NCBI GenBank assembly: GCA_900551665.1
Contig: URWW01000055.1
Coordinates: forward strand, 1 to 5,191
Direction: 5' to 3'
DNA: 5,191 bases
DNA from: an uncultured Collinsella sp.
Lineage (GTDB): Bacteria > Actinomycetota > Coriobacteriia > Coriobacteriales > Coriobacteriaceae
Shown: positions 1 through 5,191 of the stretch, piece by piece
How positions within the stretch are numbered: position 1 is the stretch's first letter
Layout: the number at the start of each line of letters is the position of its first letter
The notes under the pieces: generated by a model
What the model was told of the DNA's origin: nothing
The model's input: only the letters and a program-made list of their open reading frames with translations
The model's database searches: none
Translations under genes and position numbers: made by a program

Positions 1-860
1 GCGCGGGAGAAGAAAGCGACCGCAATGCCACCGGGGCCCACGTGGACGCCGATTGCAGCTCCGACCTGGGAGATCGGAAGATCCTCTTCGGCGATGCCGC
101 CCTCCCACACATCGCGGTACTCCTCGAGGTACTTGCGGAGCGTCTTGTCCGAAAGGCCCGAATAGCCCAACGCTCCGGGCATGTCGAAGTCGATACCGCC
201 GACCTTCTCGATCTCCTGATGCAGCAAGGTGCGGCCCCTCTTCGAACCGCGTGCCTTGCCCAGCACGATGACCTCTCCATCCGTCACGGTAATCACGGGC
301 TTGATGGACAGCAGCTCGCCCACCGTATCTGCGGCGGCGGAGATGCGCCCGCCGCGCTTCAGATACTCGAGGGTGTCCACCAAACCAAAGATGTGCACAC
401 GGGGCACCGACGCCTCCAGGGCATCGGCGATCTCATTGGCCCCAAGTCCCTCGTCAACCAGCTGCAGCGCGTACTGCACGACGATCCGCTCGCCGAGCGT
501 CATGTTCAAGCTGTCGACAACGCGAACGGTCTCGAGCCCCGCCTCACGGGCGACAGCAGCCGCCATGCACGCATTTTGGTACGTACCGGACAGGCGGCTG
601 GACATGGTAATGACCACCACGTCCTCGCCCGCCTCGCGGGCGCGCTCGAGGGCTTCTTGGAACAGGAACGGCGTCGCCTGGCCGGTACTGGGAAACTCTT
701 CGCGCTCAGCGAGCATTTCGTAAAACTGGTCGTACGTGATGTCCACGCCCTCACGGTACACATCGTCGCCAAACGCGACCGTCAGCGGCAGGACCTCGAG
801 GGCGGGATGGTCGGACGACTTGTACTCAGAACCGGAATCCGTGATGATGCGAACGGGCAT
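1..860 (-). CDS. DegV family protein (fatty-acid-binding, FakB type), 3' end cut by window edge
   Basis: The minus-strand frame from ATG at 860 stays open to base 1, giving 286 full codons. DegV/FakB proteins bind a fatty acid and present it to the kinase FakA, which makes acyl-phosphate for phospholipid synthesis; they are cytosolic. Visible family marks are the N-terminal ITDSGSE (residues 5-11), PSTGQATP (57-64), corresponding to the usual S/T-rich lipid-head loop, SSRLSGTYQNA (87-97), DSLNMTLGE (116-124), the LEYLKRGGRIS block (164-174) followed by a LLSIKPVI strand, and the near-terminal GVHVGPGGIAVAFF (271-284). Family members are usually about 280-290 residues, so only a few residues are missing. 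The start is supported by GGAG at 868-871, seven bases upstream. No strong promoter is visible in the 121-bp gap behind it; GATTATCT near 890 is a weak -10 candidate. The family is clear. The bound lipid and a partner FakA cannot be seen here. Confidence 0.95.
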   Translation of the reverse strand, partial: MPVRIITDSGSEYKSSDHPALEVLPLTVAFGDDVYREGVDITYDQFYEMLAEREEFPSTGQATPFLFQEALERAREAGEDVVVITMSSRLSGTYQNACMAAAVAREAGLETVRVVDSLNMTLGERIVVQYALQLVDEGLGANEIADALEASVPRVHIFGLVDTLEYLKRGGRISAAADTVGELLSIKPVITVTDGEVIVLGKARGSKRGRTLLHQEIEKVGGIDFDMPGALGYSGLSDKTLRKYLEEYRDVWEGGIAEEDLPISQVGAAIGVHVGPGGIAVAFFSR

Positions 861-940
861 GAACTCACTCCAAACGAGCAGGTGGCACAGATAATCCGCA
901 GAACCGTACCATCCGACGAACACCCTCACACACACCCCAT

Positions 941-960
941 GAAAACCGCTCGAGGGTTTC
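941..960 (-). terminator. Weak hairpin between the 228-aa gene and degV-family gene
   Basis: On the minus strand AAACC (959-955) can pair with GGTTT (947-943) around a seven-base loop CTCGAGC, and one more G-U pair is possible. The right arm runs into four T residues. It lies 22 bases past the stop of the 228-residue gene and 81 bases before the DegV start. The stem is short and there is no T-run beyond the stem itself, so it may be a weak terminator, an attenuator or chance. Confidence 0.25.
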
Positions 961-981
961 ACATAACAGGCATTTCGCGCC

Positions 982-1668
982 TTATCTCATATCCCCTTCC
1001 ACCGACACCATGGAAAGCGTGGGGGCGTATCGTCCATCGACACCGAGGACGTCTCGCACCAAGCGCAGGAACAAACCTGCGTCGCACATGTCCTCCGCGC
1101 GCAGGTCATCCGGATGCAGGGCTCCCGGCCCATCTACGCGAGTCGCATCAGGGTCGGCCCGATCGTACAGGTGAACTTGTCCGACCACTTGCCACACGCC
1201 ATCCACGCATGCGATGCGCTCCGCAATGGTCCCATTTCTCCAACGCGCATTCTTGCATAACGCGCCATCGCACACCTCATAGCGACGGTCAGTTCCCACA
1301 TCGAGCAGCATCGCCCGACTGGTCTCCGGGTCCTTATCGAGTATGGCGAAGCGCGCAAAGAGCTGCGTCTCATCGATCTGCCTCAGGTGGTCAACCGTGG
1401 ATTCGGAAGTGCCCTCAGGCGACGTTTCGACATACAGCTGCAGGGGCGTCTTGCCTTCACGCAATGGACGCTCGAACAGAACCCATTCGGTGAAGCACAT
1501 ATTGACCATCTGGAGTCGCCGAAAATCCTGTTCGGGACCGTATAGGCATGCAGGCATGACAATCCGCTCGAATTCGTCGGCGGCCGCATCCCTCCACCCC
1601 TCCCTTCGCTCGCCCCAATACTCCGCCATCTGGGCGACTTCCCTCTCGATCTCAGCCGGGTCCGCCAT
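982..1668 (-). CDS. Hypothetical protein, 228 aa, acidic, unknown function
   Basis: I do not recognise this protein. The frame is open upstream to 1782, but ATG at 1668 is preceded by AAAGGAG at 1674-1680 with five-base spacing, so I take that start; the stop is TAA. The N-terminal third (1-80) is acidic and looks helical, and ends in an aromatic segment, FTEWVLFERPLREGKTPLQLYV (59-80 in part). Residues 102-170 look like a run of short beta strands with an Arg-Trp-Arg-Asn-Gly turn (142-146) and a CVDGVWQVVGQVHLYD stretch (154-169). Cysteines at 41, 58, 133, 138, 154 and 195 form no CxxC pair. There is no signal peptide or membrane segment, so it is probably cytosolic. The arrangement of a W-x-LF segment followed by a small beta barrel is reminiscent of uncharacterised proteins linked to SEC-C motifs, but no SEC-C cysteine motif is present and this is only an impression. 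It is transcribed toward the DegV gene with a 121-bp gap, so co-transcription is possible but unproved. Confidence 0.8.
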   Translation of the reverse strand: MADPAEIEREVAQMAEYWGERREGWRDAAADEFERIVMPACLYGPEQDFRRLQMVNMCFTEWVLFERPLREGKTPLQLYVETSPEGTSESTVDHLRQIDETQLFARFAILDKDPETSRAMLLDVGTDRRYEVCDGALCKNARWRNGTIAERIACVDGVWQVVGQVHLYDRADPDATRVDGPGALHPDDLRAEDMCDAGLFLRLVRDVLGVDGRYAPTLSMVSVEGDMR

Positions 1669-1862
1669 GGGCGCTCCTTTCGCCTCGTCCGTTCGCATCA
1701 CCATCAGGCTACGAGCGTGAGCGCATGGAGAAGGCCCCAAGACGAACATGGCGGCAGTATCCCTGAAGGATGTCGCAAACATATCCGAATGGGTTCCCGA
1801 ACGAGACCCGATGCATCTGAAATACGCAGCTCAAAAGATCGGCCGTTCAGCCCCAATATGCG

Positions 1863-1910
1863 AAAAGCACCCCTCCCACCATGAAGGGCCCATCATGGTG
1901 GGAGGGGTGC
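1863..1910 (-). terminator. Strong rho-independent terminator of the helicase gene
   Basis: Bases 1867-1884 and 1893-1910 form a perfect 18-bp inverted repeat, GC-rich at its base, around an eight-base loop AGGGCCCA. On the minus strand the stem is followed at once by TTTTC (1866-1862), which is the arrangement of an intrinsic terminator for leftward transcription. It lies 73 bases beyond the helicase stop. On the plus strand the hairpin is followed by CTATACC with no T-run, so it should act in one direction only. Confidence 0.85.
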
Positions 1911-1982
1911 CTATACCAATTATCGTCGTCTCAACGGACGGACTCGCAAGAAGCCGAGCGCCGTCGGCGGCTACCGCTTACG

Positions 1983-3851
1983 CTACCTGCGCCCGCCACG
2001 GTCCCCCGGACGGCGGCCGGAGCGCGGGGCACCGGAGCGCTGCTCGTAGGAGCTGCCACGACCCCCTCGTGCGGAATTCCCGGGCTGACCGCCTCGACCA
2101 CCGCGGCCGCCGCGGCCTCGACGCTCGGAGGGCTCATCGTAATTGCGCCAGGCATCACGACCGGAGCGGACACCGCGATTGCGAGCGGAGTCGCCGCGGT
2201 CGGAACGCGGACGGTCGGAGCGGTCCTCTCGGCCGGAGCGGCGGCGATCGTCGCGGCGTGAGCGCTCGGGGCGGGAACGGTCGTCCTCGCGCTTGCGGCC
2301 GTTGGCCAGGCCGCCAGAGCGAGCAGCCCCCTTCTTGGAGGGCCTGGAAGCGGGTCGATCTTGGGACGCGGCACGCTCACCGCGAATCTCGGACGCAGTC
2401 AGGAGCTCAACGGGCTCGGAAGCCTCATCGGCATGGACACGGGTCTTGCCCGGGCGCTTGCGACGCGAGGGCTTGGGAGTGTCCTCCTGGGCTCCCTGGG
2501 GAGCCTTCGGGGCCACATCGACGCGCTTGGAGCCGCTGGAGCGCTCGGCCTTCGCGCGGGCAGTGGCCTTGCGGCGGCGCTTCTTCTCCTTCTTGCCGGC
2601 GGGAGCCTTGGCGGGGACGCGGTCGGGATCGACCTCGGGGGCATGAGGGCCGAGCTCAAGGCCATCGGCATCGAAGATCTCGGCGGTCTTACCCATGAGG
2701 GCCTCGATGTCGTAGAACTCCGCCACGTCATCGACGGTCACGAACGTCAGCGACCAACCCTCCTCGCCGGCACGGCCCGTGCGGCCGATGCGGTGGATAT
2801 AGTCGACCGGATCCTCGGGAACGTCGAAGTTCACCACGTAGCGGACATCGGAGATGTCGATGCCGCGGGCGAGCACGTCCGTGGCGACCAGCACGTCGCA
2901 CTCGCCGGAGCGGAAGGCCTTGAGGGCGCGCTCGCGCTGGGCCTGGCTGCGGTCGCCGTGGATGGCGGCGCAGGTGATGCCGGCGCGGGCGAGGCGGCGG
3001 CTGCAGGCGTCGGCGCGGTGCTTGGTGCGGCAGAACACGATCACGCGGTTGGACCCCTCGCGCTTGAGAACATCCGCGAGCAGCGCGTTCTTGGATTCGA
3101 GGGACACCGGGAGCACGTACTGCTCGACCGTGTCGGCCGTGGAGGTGACGGGCGCGATCTCGACGCGGGCGGGATCGGTCACCAGGTCGGTGATGGAACC
3201 CACGGCCTGCTCATCCAGGGTCGCGGAGAACAGCAGGGTCTGGCGGTCGTCGCGCGTGTAGCTCACGATGCGGCGGACGGCGGGCAAAAAGCCCATGTCG
3301 AGCATGCGGTCCGCCTCGTCGAGGACGAGCACCTGCACCTGGTCGAGGGAGCAGGCACCCTGGTCGATGAGGTCCTGCAGGCGACCGGGGGTGGCGATGA
3401 GGATGTCGCAGCCGCGCTTGAGTTTGTCGCGCTGCGGGTTGTAGCTCACGCCGCCCACCACGGTGACGCTCGTGTGCCCGGTTCGACGGGCGATCGCGCG
3501 GCAGACCTCCTCGATCTGCTGGGCGAGCTCGCGCGTGGGCGTGACGACGAGCATGAGCGGCCCCTGGGCGGCAACGCGGCCGCGGGCGCGGGAGCGCGGT
3601 ACGTGGGGCAGGTTGTTCATGGTGGGGAGCAGGAAGGCTGCCGTCTTGCCCGTGCCCGTCTGAGCGGCGGCGAGAACGTCCTCCCCATCGAGGGCATGCG
3701 GAATCGAGGCGGCCTGAACCGGCGTCGGGGCGGTGTAGCCCATGTCGGCGACGGCGGAGAGAACCTCCTCGGAAAGGCCGAGGTCGGCGAAAGACGGGGC
3801 CGGGGCCTCGGAAGAAGTCGTATCGAATTCGGTGACGTATGAGGAAGTCAA
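1983..3851 (-). CDS. rhlE: DEAD-box ATP-dependent RNA helicase, RhlE-like, with long basic RG/RS-rich tail
   Basis: This cytosolic enzyme uses ATP to unwind short RNA duplexes, in ribosome assembly, RNA decay or cold adaptation. Counting from TTG at 3851 gives 622 residues. All core motifs are intact: F21 with Q motif GYTAPTPVQ (38-46), motif I AAQTGTGKT (62-70), PTRELA (105-110), GG (133-134), TPGR (154-157), DEAD (178-181), SAT (209-211), VIVFCRT (270-276), ATDVLARGID (323-332) and HRIGRTGR (353-360). VVGGVSYNPQ, LVLDEADRMLDMGF and AIHGDRSQ resemble the RhlE branch. Residues 410-622 are low-complexity: first Lys/Arg/Ala/Pro, then Arg/Asp/Ser, then RGRGGRGGRGG (578-588) and more RG pairs, a likely unstructured RNA-binding tail. 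The frame is open upstream to ATG 4109, but those residues run through an intergenic repeat and look non-coding. Conserved sequence begins shortly after TTG 3851, which has GGAAA nine bases and GGA five bases upstream. A GTG near 3890 is an alternative. The family is certain; the start and the RhlE assignment are less so. Confidence 0.95.
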   Translation of the reverse strand: MTSSYVTEFDTTSSEAPAPSFADLGLSEEVLSAVADMGYTAPTPVQAASIPHALDGEDVLAAAQTGTGKTAAFLLPTMNNLPHVPRSRARGRVAAQGPLMLVVTPTRELAQQIEEVCRAIARRTGHTSVTVVGGVSYNPQRDKLKRGCDILIATPGRLQDLIDQGACSLDQVQVLVLDEADRMLDMGFLPAVRRIVSYTRDDRQTLLFSATLDEQAVGSITDLVTDPARVEIAPVTSTADTVEQYVLPVSLESKNALLADVLKREGSNRVIVFCRTKHRADACSRRLARAGITCAAIHGDRSQAQRERALKAFRSGECDVLVATDVLARGIDISDVRYVVNFDVPEDPVDYIHRIGRTGRAGEEGWSLTFVTVDDVAEFYDIEALMGKTAEIFDADGLELGPHAPEVDPDRVPAKAPAGKKEKKRRRKATARAKAERSSGSKRVDVAPKAPQGAQEDTPKPSRRKRPGKTRVHADEASEPVELLTASEIRGERAASQDRPASRPSKKGAARSGGLANGRKREDDRSRPERSRRDDRRRSGREDRSDRPRSDRGDSARNRGVRSGRDAWRNYDEPSERRGRGGRGGRGGQPGNSARGGRGSSYEQRSGAPRSGRRPGDRGGRR

Positions 3852-3861
3852 AATGGTCCAT

Positions 3862-3880
3862 TTCCGCGCGGCAAGCGGAA
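3862..3880 (-). promoter_or_regulatory. Hairpin covering a candidate ribosome binding site of the helicase
   Basis: On the minus strand TTCCGC (3880-3875) pairs with GCGGAA (3867-3862) around the loop TTGCCGC. The GGAA in the right arm is the better placed of two weak Shine-Dalgarno candidates for TTG 3851. Folding could therefore limit initiation. The 6-bp stem is seen directly; a regulatory role is inference. Confidence 0.3.
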
Positions 3881-4027
3881 GCAGCGGCACCCGACGTGGG
3901 TGCGCTCGCCAAACCGTCCGCGCTGTGGGGTCGATATGCACAAGTGGTGCGCGGGCCGGTCCGCGCGGTGGAGCGTGTTCGCCAACGGCATTGACGCGAG
4001 CACGTGGAGCAGATTCCACCGCAGGAA

Positions 4028-4033
4028 AGTATA
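4028..4033 (-). promoter_or_regulatory. Candidate -10 box for the helicase
   Basis: The minus strand reads TATACT here, five of six matches to the bacterial -10 consensus. No good -35 hexamer sits 16-18 bases upstream: the expected place reads CCAAAT, within the edge of the 26-bp repeat. If used, it would give a leader of about 170 bases before TTG 3851. Confidence 0.35.
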
Positions 4034-4051
4034 CGGGCTGCAGATGCGCAA

Positions 4052-4077
4052 TTTGGGGACGGGTGCAAATTACACAT
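4052..4077 (+). repeat. 26-bp repeat, copy 1
   Basis: The sequence begins TTTGGGGACGGGTGCAAATT and ends ACACAT. It matches the reverse complement of 4525-4550 at 25 of 26 bases. In this copy TTGGGGA (4053-4059) can also pair with TCCCCAA (4079-4085), giving a 7-bp stem that encloses an imperfect GTGCAAATTACAC palindrome. It lies just upstream of the helicase -10-like box and downstream of the zinc-ribbon gene. Confidence 0.85.
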
Positions 4078-4155
4078 CTCCCCAATGTGCAGAATGCGCT
4101 CGTCGCCAATTCTGGCTCCGATTAACACATCCGAGCGAATAATCGCCGAGTAGCT

Positions 4156-4410
4156 TTAGAACTTCTCTACCAAGCCGCTCTCCGCGAACCAGTCGACGTG
4201 TCCACATCTCGAGCAAATCAGAACGGTGGCCCCTTTGCATGCCCAGTCAACGTTCAAAAGAGATGCCCCTCGCGAGTCGAGCAGCGCTGTTTTTGAAAAG
4301 AAATGGGTCCCGCCGCAATGAGGACATGTCACAGGGTCACCCGCCACCAGGAATCGATCGCCCGCCTCGTCCCCGTTGTAGGCCTTTGAAAACTCCGAAA
4401 AGAAGCCCAT
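4156..4410 (-). CDS. Small zinc-ribbon protein, 84 aa (DUF2082/zinc_ribbon_13-like)
   Basis: Two cysteine pairs, CPHC (29-32) and CSRC (66-69), frame a stretch of about 33 residues and would bind one zinc ion in a ribbon fold. The segment between them, LLDSRGASLLNVDWACKGATVLICSRCG, with HVDWF after it, follows the pattern I associate with the DUF2082 group of predicted nucleic-acid-binding zinc ribbons (COG3478 type). That family has no established cellular role that I can name. The N-terminal 25 residues are an acidic, aromatic lead without a signal peptide. The frame is open back to 4641, but that extension reads through the repeat copy and the copper operator. ATG 4410 has GGAG at 4418-4421, seven bases upstream, the same spacing as the DegV-family gene, so I take this start. 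It is divergent from copA, with 229 bases between starts, and transcribed toward the helicase. Zinc ribbon is secure, the family likely, the function unknown. Confidence 0.85.
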   Translation of the reverse strand: MGFFSEFSKAYNGDEAGDRFLVAGDPVTCPHCGGTHFFSKTALLDSRGASLLNVDWACKGATVLICSRCGHVDWFAESGLVEKF

Positions 4411-4435
4411 GTTCACGCTCCATTCTCTCGTCTGC

Positions 4436-4446
4436 CCATATATACC
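4436..4446 (-). promoter_or_regulatory. Candidate -10 region for the zinc-ribbon gene
   Basis: The minus strand reads GGTATATATGG, an AT-rich island in a GC-rich region, about 26-36 bases before ATG 4410. That fits a -10 element followed by a short leader with GGAG. No convincing -35 hexamer is seen at the usual distance. Confidence 0.35.
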
Positions 4447-4524
4447 CTGCATTAGCATTCCGCCGTTGCAGAACCGCCCGGCAAAATGGCAACAGCCCGC
4501 TTGCCGTATGCGCGATTTGGCCGC

Positions 4525-4550
4525 ATGTGCAATTTGCACCCGTCCCCAAA
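4525..4550 (-). repeat. 26-bp repeat, copy 2 (inverted relative to copy 1)
   Basis: Read on the minus strand it begins TTTGGGGACGGGTGCAAATT and ends GCACAT, differing from copy 1 at one base. That base makes the inner GTGCAAATTGCAC a perfect 6-bp palindrome around one central base. The copy lies in the intergenic region between the zinc-ribbon gene and copA and faces copy 1, so the two bracket about 0.5 kb. Confidence 0.85.
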
Positions 4551-4572
4551 CGCACATTCCCAAATGCACATT
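4545..4572. repeat. 14-bp tandem duplication beside repeat copy 2
   Basis: CCCAAACGCACATT (4545-4558) is followed directly by CCCAAATGCACATT (4559-4572), 13 of 14 bases identical. The first unit overlaps the end of repeat copy 2. The second unit can also pair with ATGTGCAATTTG (4525-4536), leaving one bulged A, so the block can form a hairpin in more than one register. Confidence 0.75.
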
Positions 4573-4582
4573 CCAGGCATGG

Positions 4583-4604
4583 ATACCCCTGGGGGGTGGG
4601 GTAT
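4583..4604 (+). promoter_or_regulatory. Putative CsoR-type copper operator upstream of copA
   Basis: ATACCCC (4583-4589) and GGGGTAT (4598-4604) form a perfect 7-bp inverted repeat around the spacer TGGGGGGT. CsoR-family copper-sensing repressors bind G/C-tract palindromes with flanking TA steps in front of copper efflux genes, and this site has that look. It overlaps the -10-like box of copA, where a repressor would block transcription until copper releases it. No csoR gene is in the window, so the regulator's identity is inferred. Confidence 0.55.
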
Positions 4605-4607
4605 ACT
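4602..4607 (+). promoter_or_regulatory. Candidate -10 box of copA
   Basis: TATACT matches the -10 consensus at five of six bases and lies 32 bases before ATG 4640, leaving room for a leader of about 25 bases. The -35 position with a 17-base spacer reads ATGGAT, a poor match, which is common for regulated promoters. The operator palindrome shares its last bases with this box. Confidence 0.5.
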
Positions 4608-4639
4608 GAGACTCGATAATGCTACGAAAGGAGCTGCAC

Positions 4640-5191
4640 ATGGCTCACCAGACATTCGACGTACGCGGCATGACCTGTGCGGCGTGCCAGGCACATGTCG
4701 ACCGCGCCGTGGGCAACCTCGAGGGCGTCTCGAACGTCGCCGTGAACCTGCTCGCCGGCTCCATGGCCGTCGACTACGACGAGGACGCCGTCGACGCCGA
4801 TGCGATTTGCGCCGCCGTCGACCGCGCGGGCTACGCCGCCTCCCCCGTCGAGGCGGGCGGCAACGCAGGCACCGGTGCCTCCGCGGCCGCCCCGCGCCTG
4901 GAGTCCCCCACCAAAAAACTCGAGGCCCAGGCACGCGCCATGCGTGGGCGCCTCATCGTATCCATCGCCTTCCTCATCCCGCTGTTCTACCTCGGCATGG
5001 GCCACATGCTCGGCTGGCCGCTTCCCGCGTTTTTCGGAGCGCCCGAGAACATCATGAACGTGGCACTCACCGAGCTGCTCCTGCTCGCACCGATCGTCTA
5101 CGTCAACGACTCGTACTTCATCAGCGGGTTCAAATCGCTCATCCACGGAGCGCCCACCATGGACGCCCTCATCGCCATCGGCTACACCATG
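4640..5191 (+). CDS. copA: Copper-exporting P1B-type ATPase, N-terminal part, cut by window edge
   Basis: The 184 codons seen are the start of an inner-membrane pump that moves Cu(I) out of the cytoplasm using ATP. Residues 1-70 form a heavy-metal-associated domain with GMTCAACQAHV (10-20), whose C13 and C16 bind copper. A linker rich in Ala, Gly and Pro (71-92) and a basic helix (93-104) follow. The first two membrane segments are near 104-122 and 141-163, and then comes the SLIHGAPTMDALIAIGYTM stretch (166-184), which matches the conserved loop and start of the third helix in copper ATPases. Full-length members are usually 700-850 residues, so the actuator, CPC, DKTGT and nucleotide-binding parts lie beyond the window. 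A single metal-binding domain is present. ATG 4640 has AAAGGAG at 4627-4633, six bases upstream. The palindrome over its promoter supports copper control. Cadmium/zinc ATPases share the layout, but the N-terminal and loop sequence favour copper. Confidence 0.93.
   Translation, partial: MAHQTFDVRGMTCAACQAHVDRAVGNLEGVSNVAVNLLAGSMAVDYDEDAVDADAICAAVDRAGYAASPVEAGGNAGTGASAAAPRLESPTKKLEAQARAMRGRLIVSIAFLIPLFYLGMGHMLGWPLPAFFGAPENIMNVALTELLLLAPIVYVNDSYFISGFKSLIHGAPTMDALIAIGYTM

Larger units (their letters stand above)
3852..4155. other. Gene-free stretch: helicase leader region with a repeat copy
   Basis: These 304 bases lie between the helicase start and the stop of the zinc-ribbon gene. Several frames are open through it, but none has a good ribosome binding site or recognisable protein. 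It holds a TATACT box for leftward transcription (4028-4033), a GC-rich hairpin close to the helicase start (3862-3880) and one copy of the 26-bp repeat (4052-4077). No strong terminator for the zinc-ribbon gene is seen; GCGA-TTAT-TCGC just after its stop is only a 4-bp stem. Confidence 0.6.

Noticed and set aside
42..1493. Long plus-strand open frame of 483 codons
   Set aside because: It lies antisense to the DegV-family gene and the 228-residue gene, has no ribosome binding site, and its protein resembles nothing; GC-rich DNA often leaves such frames open.
1793..1802. Palindrome GTTCCCGAAC as a possible LexA (SOS) box
   Set aside because: The actinobacterial-type LexA site has GAAC before GTTC with a four-base spacer; here the order is reversed and the spacer is two bases.
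1748..2698. Plus-strand Arg/Gly/Ala-rich frames over the helicase tail
   Set aside because: They are alternative readings of the repetitive tail-coding DNA, and one runs straight through the terminator hairpin.
2361..3842. Long plus-strand open frame of 493 codons antisense to the helicase
   Set aside because: It mirrors the helicase codons and is composed of Gly, Ala, Val, Asp and His runs, as expected for a shadow of a GC-rich gene.
3852..4109. N-terminal extension of the helicase to ATG 4109
   Set aside because: The extra 86 residues pass through repeat copy 1 and the TATACT box and lack helicase similarity; homology begins after TTG 3851.
4052..4577. CRISPR array
   Set aside because: Only two copies in opposite orientation far apart, plus one 14-bp tandem pair; there is no regular repeat-spacer pattern and no cas gene.
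4411..4641. N-terminal extension of the zinc-ribbon protein to ATG 4641
   Set aside because: It would translate the copper operator and repeat copy 2, and ATG 4410 has a well-spaced GGAG.

Overview
The window is GC-rich bacterial chromosome with short intergenic gaps, purine-rich ribosome binding sites and one probable TTG start. Base composition, gene content and the alanine/arginine/aspartate-rich proteins suggest an actinobacterium. A gut member of the Coriobacteriia such as Collinsella is my best guess, made from general impression and not from a database match.

Layout from left to right. (1) Minus strand, 860 to beyond the left edge: a DegV-family fatty-acid-binding protein (FakB type), missing only its last residues. 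(2) Minus strand, 1668-982: an unrecognised 228-residue acidic protein with a clear Shine-Dalgarno sequence. (3) 1863-1910: a very strong intrinsic terminator with an 18-bp perfect stem, ending the helicase transcript. (4) Minus strand, 3851-1983: an RhlE-like DEAD-box RNA helicase, complete in all motifs, with a basic Arg/Gly/Ser/Asp tail of about 210 residues. It probably starts at TTG. (5) 3852-4155: a gene-free leader holding a TATACT -10-like box, a hairpin near the helicase start and one copy of a 26-bp repeat. (6) Minus strand, 4410-4156: an 84-residue protein with two CxxC pairs (zinc ribbon). (7) 4411-4639: a divergent intergenic region with the second, inverted copy of the repeat, a 14-bp tandem duplication and a palindrome that looks like a copper-sensing CsoR operator over a TATACT box. 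(8) Plus strand, 4640 to beyond the right edge: the first 184 residues of a copper-exporting P1B-type ATPase (CopA).

The genes do not form one pathway. Fatty-acid uptake, RNA remodelling, a small zinc-ribbon protein and copper efflux sit side by side, each apparently with its own transcription unit. I found no convincing undescribed multi-gene system. The most interesting items are the facing repeat pair around the zinc-ribbon gene, the putative copper operator, and the helicase leader in which a hairpin may cover the ribosome binding site.
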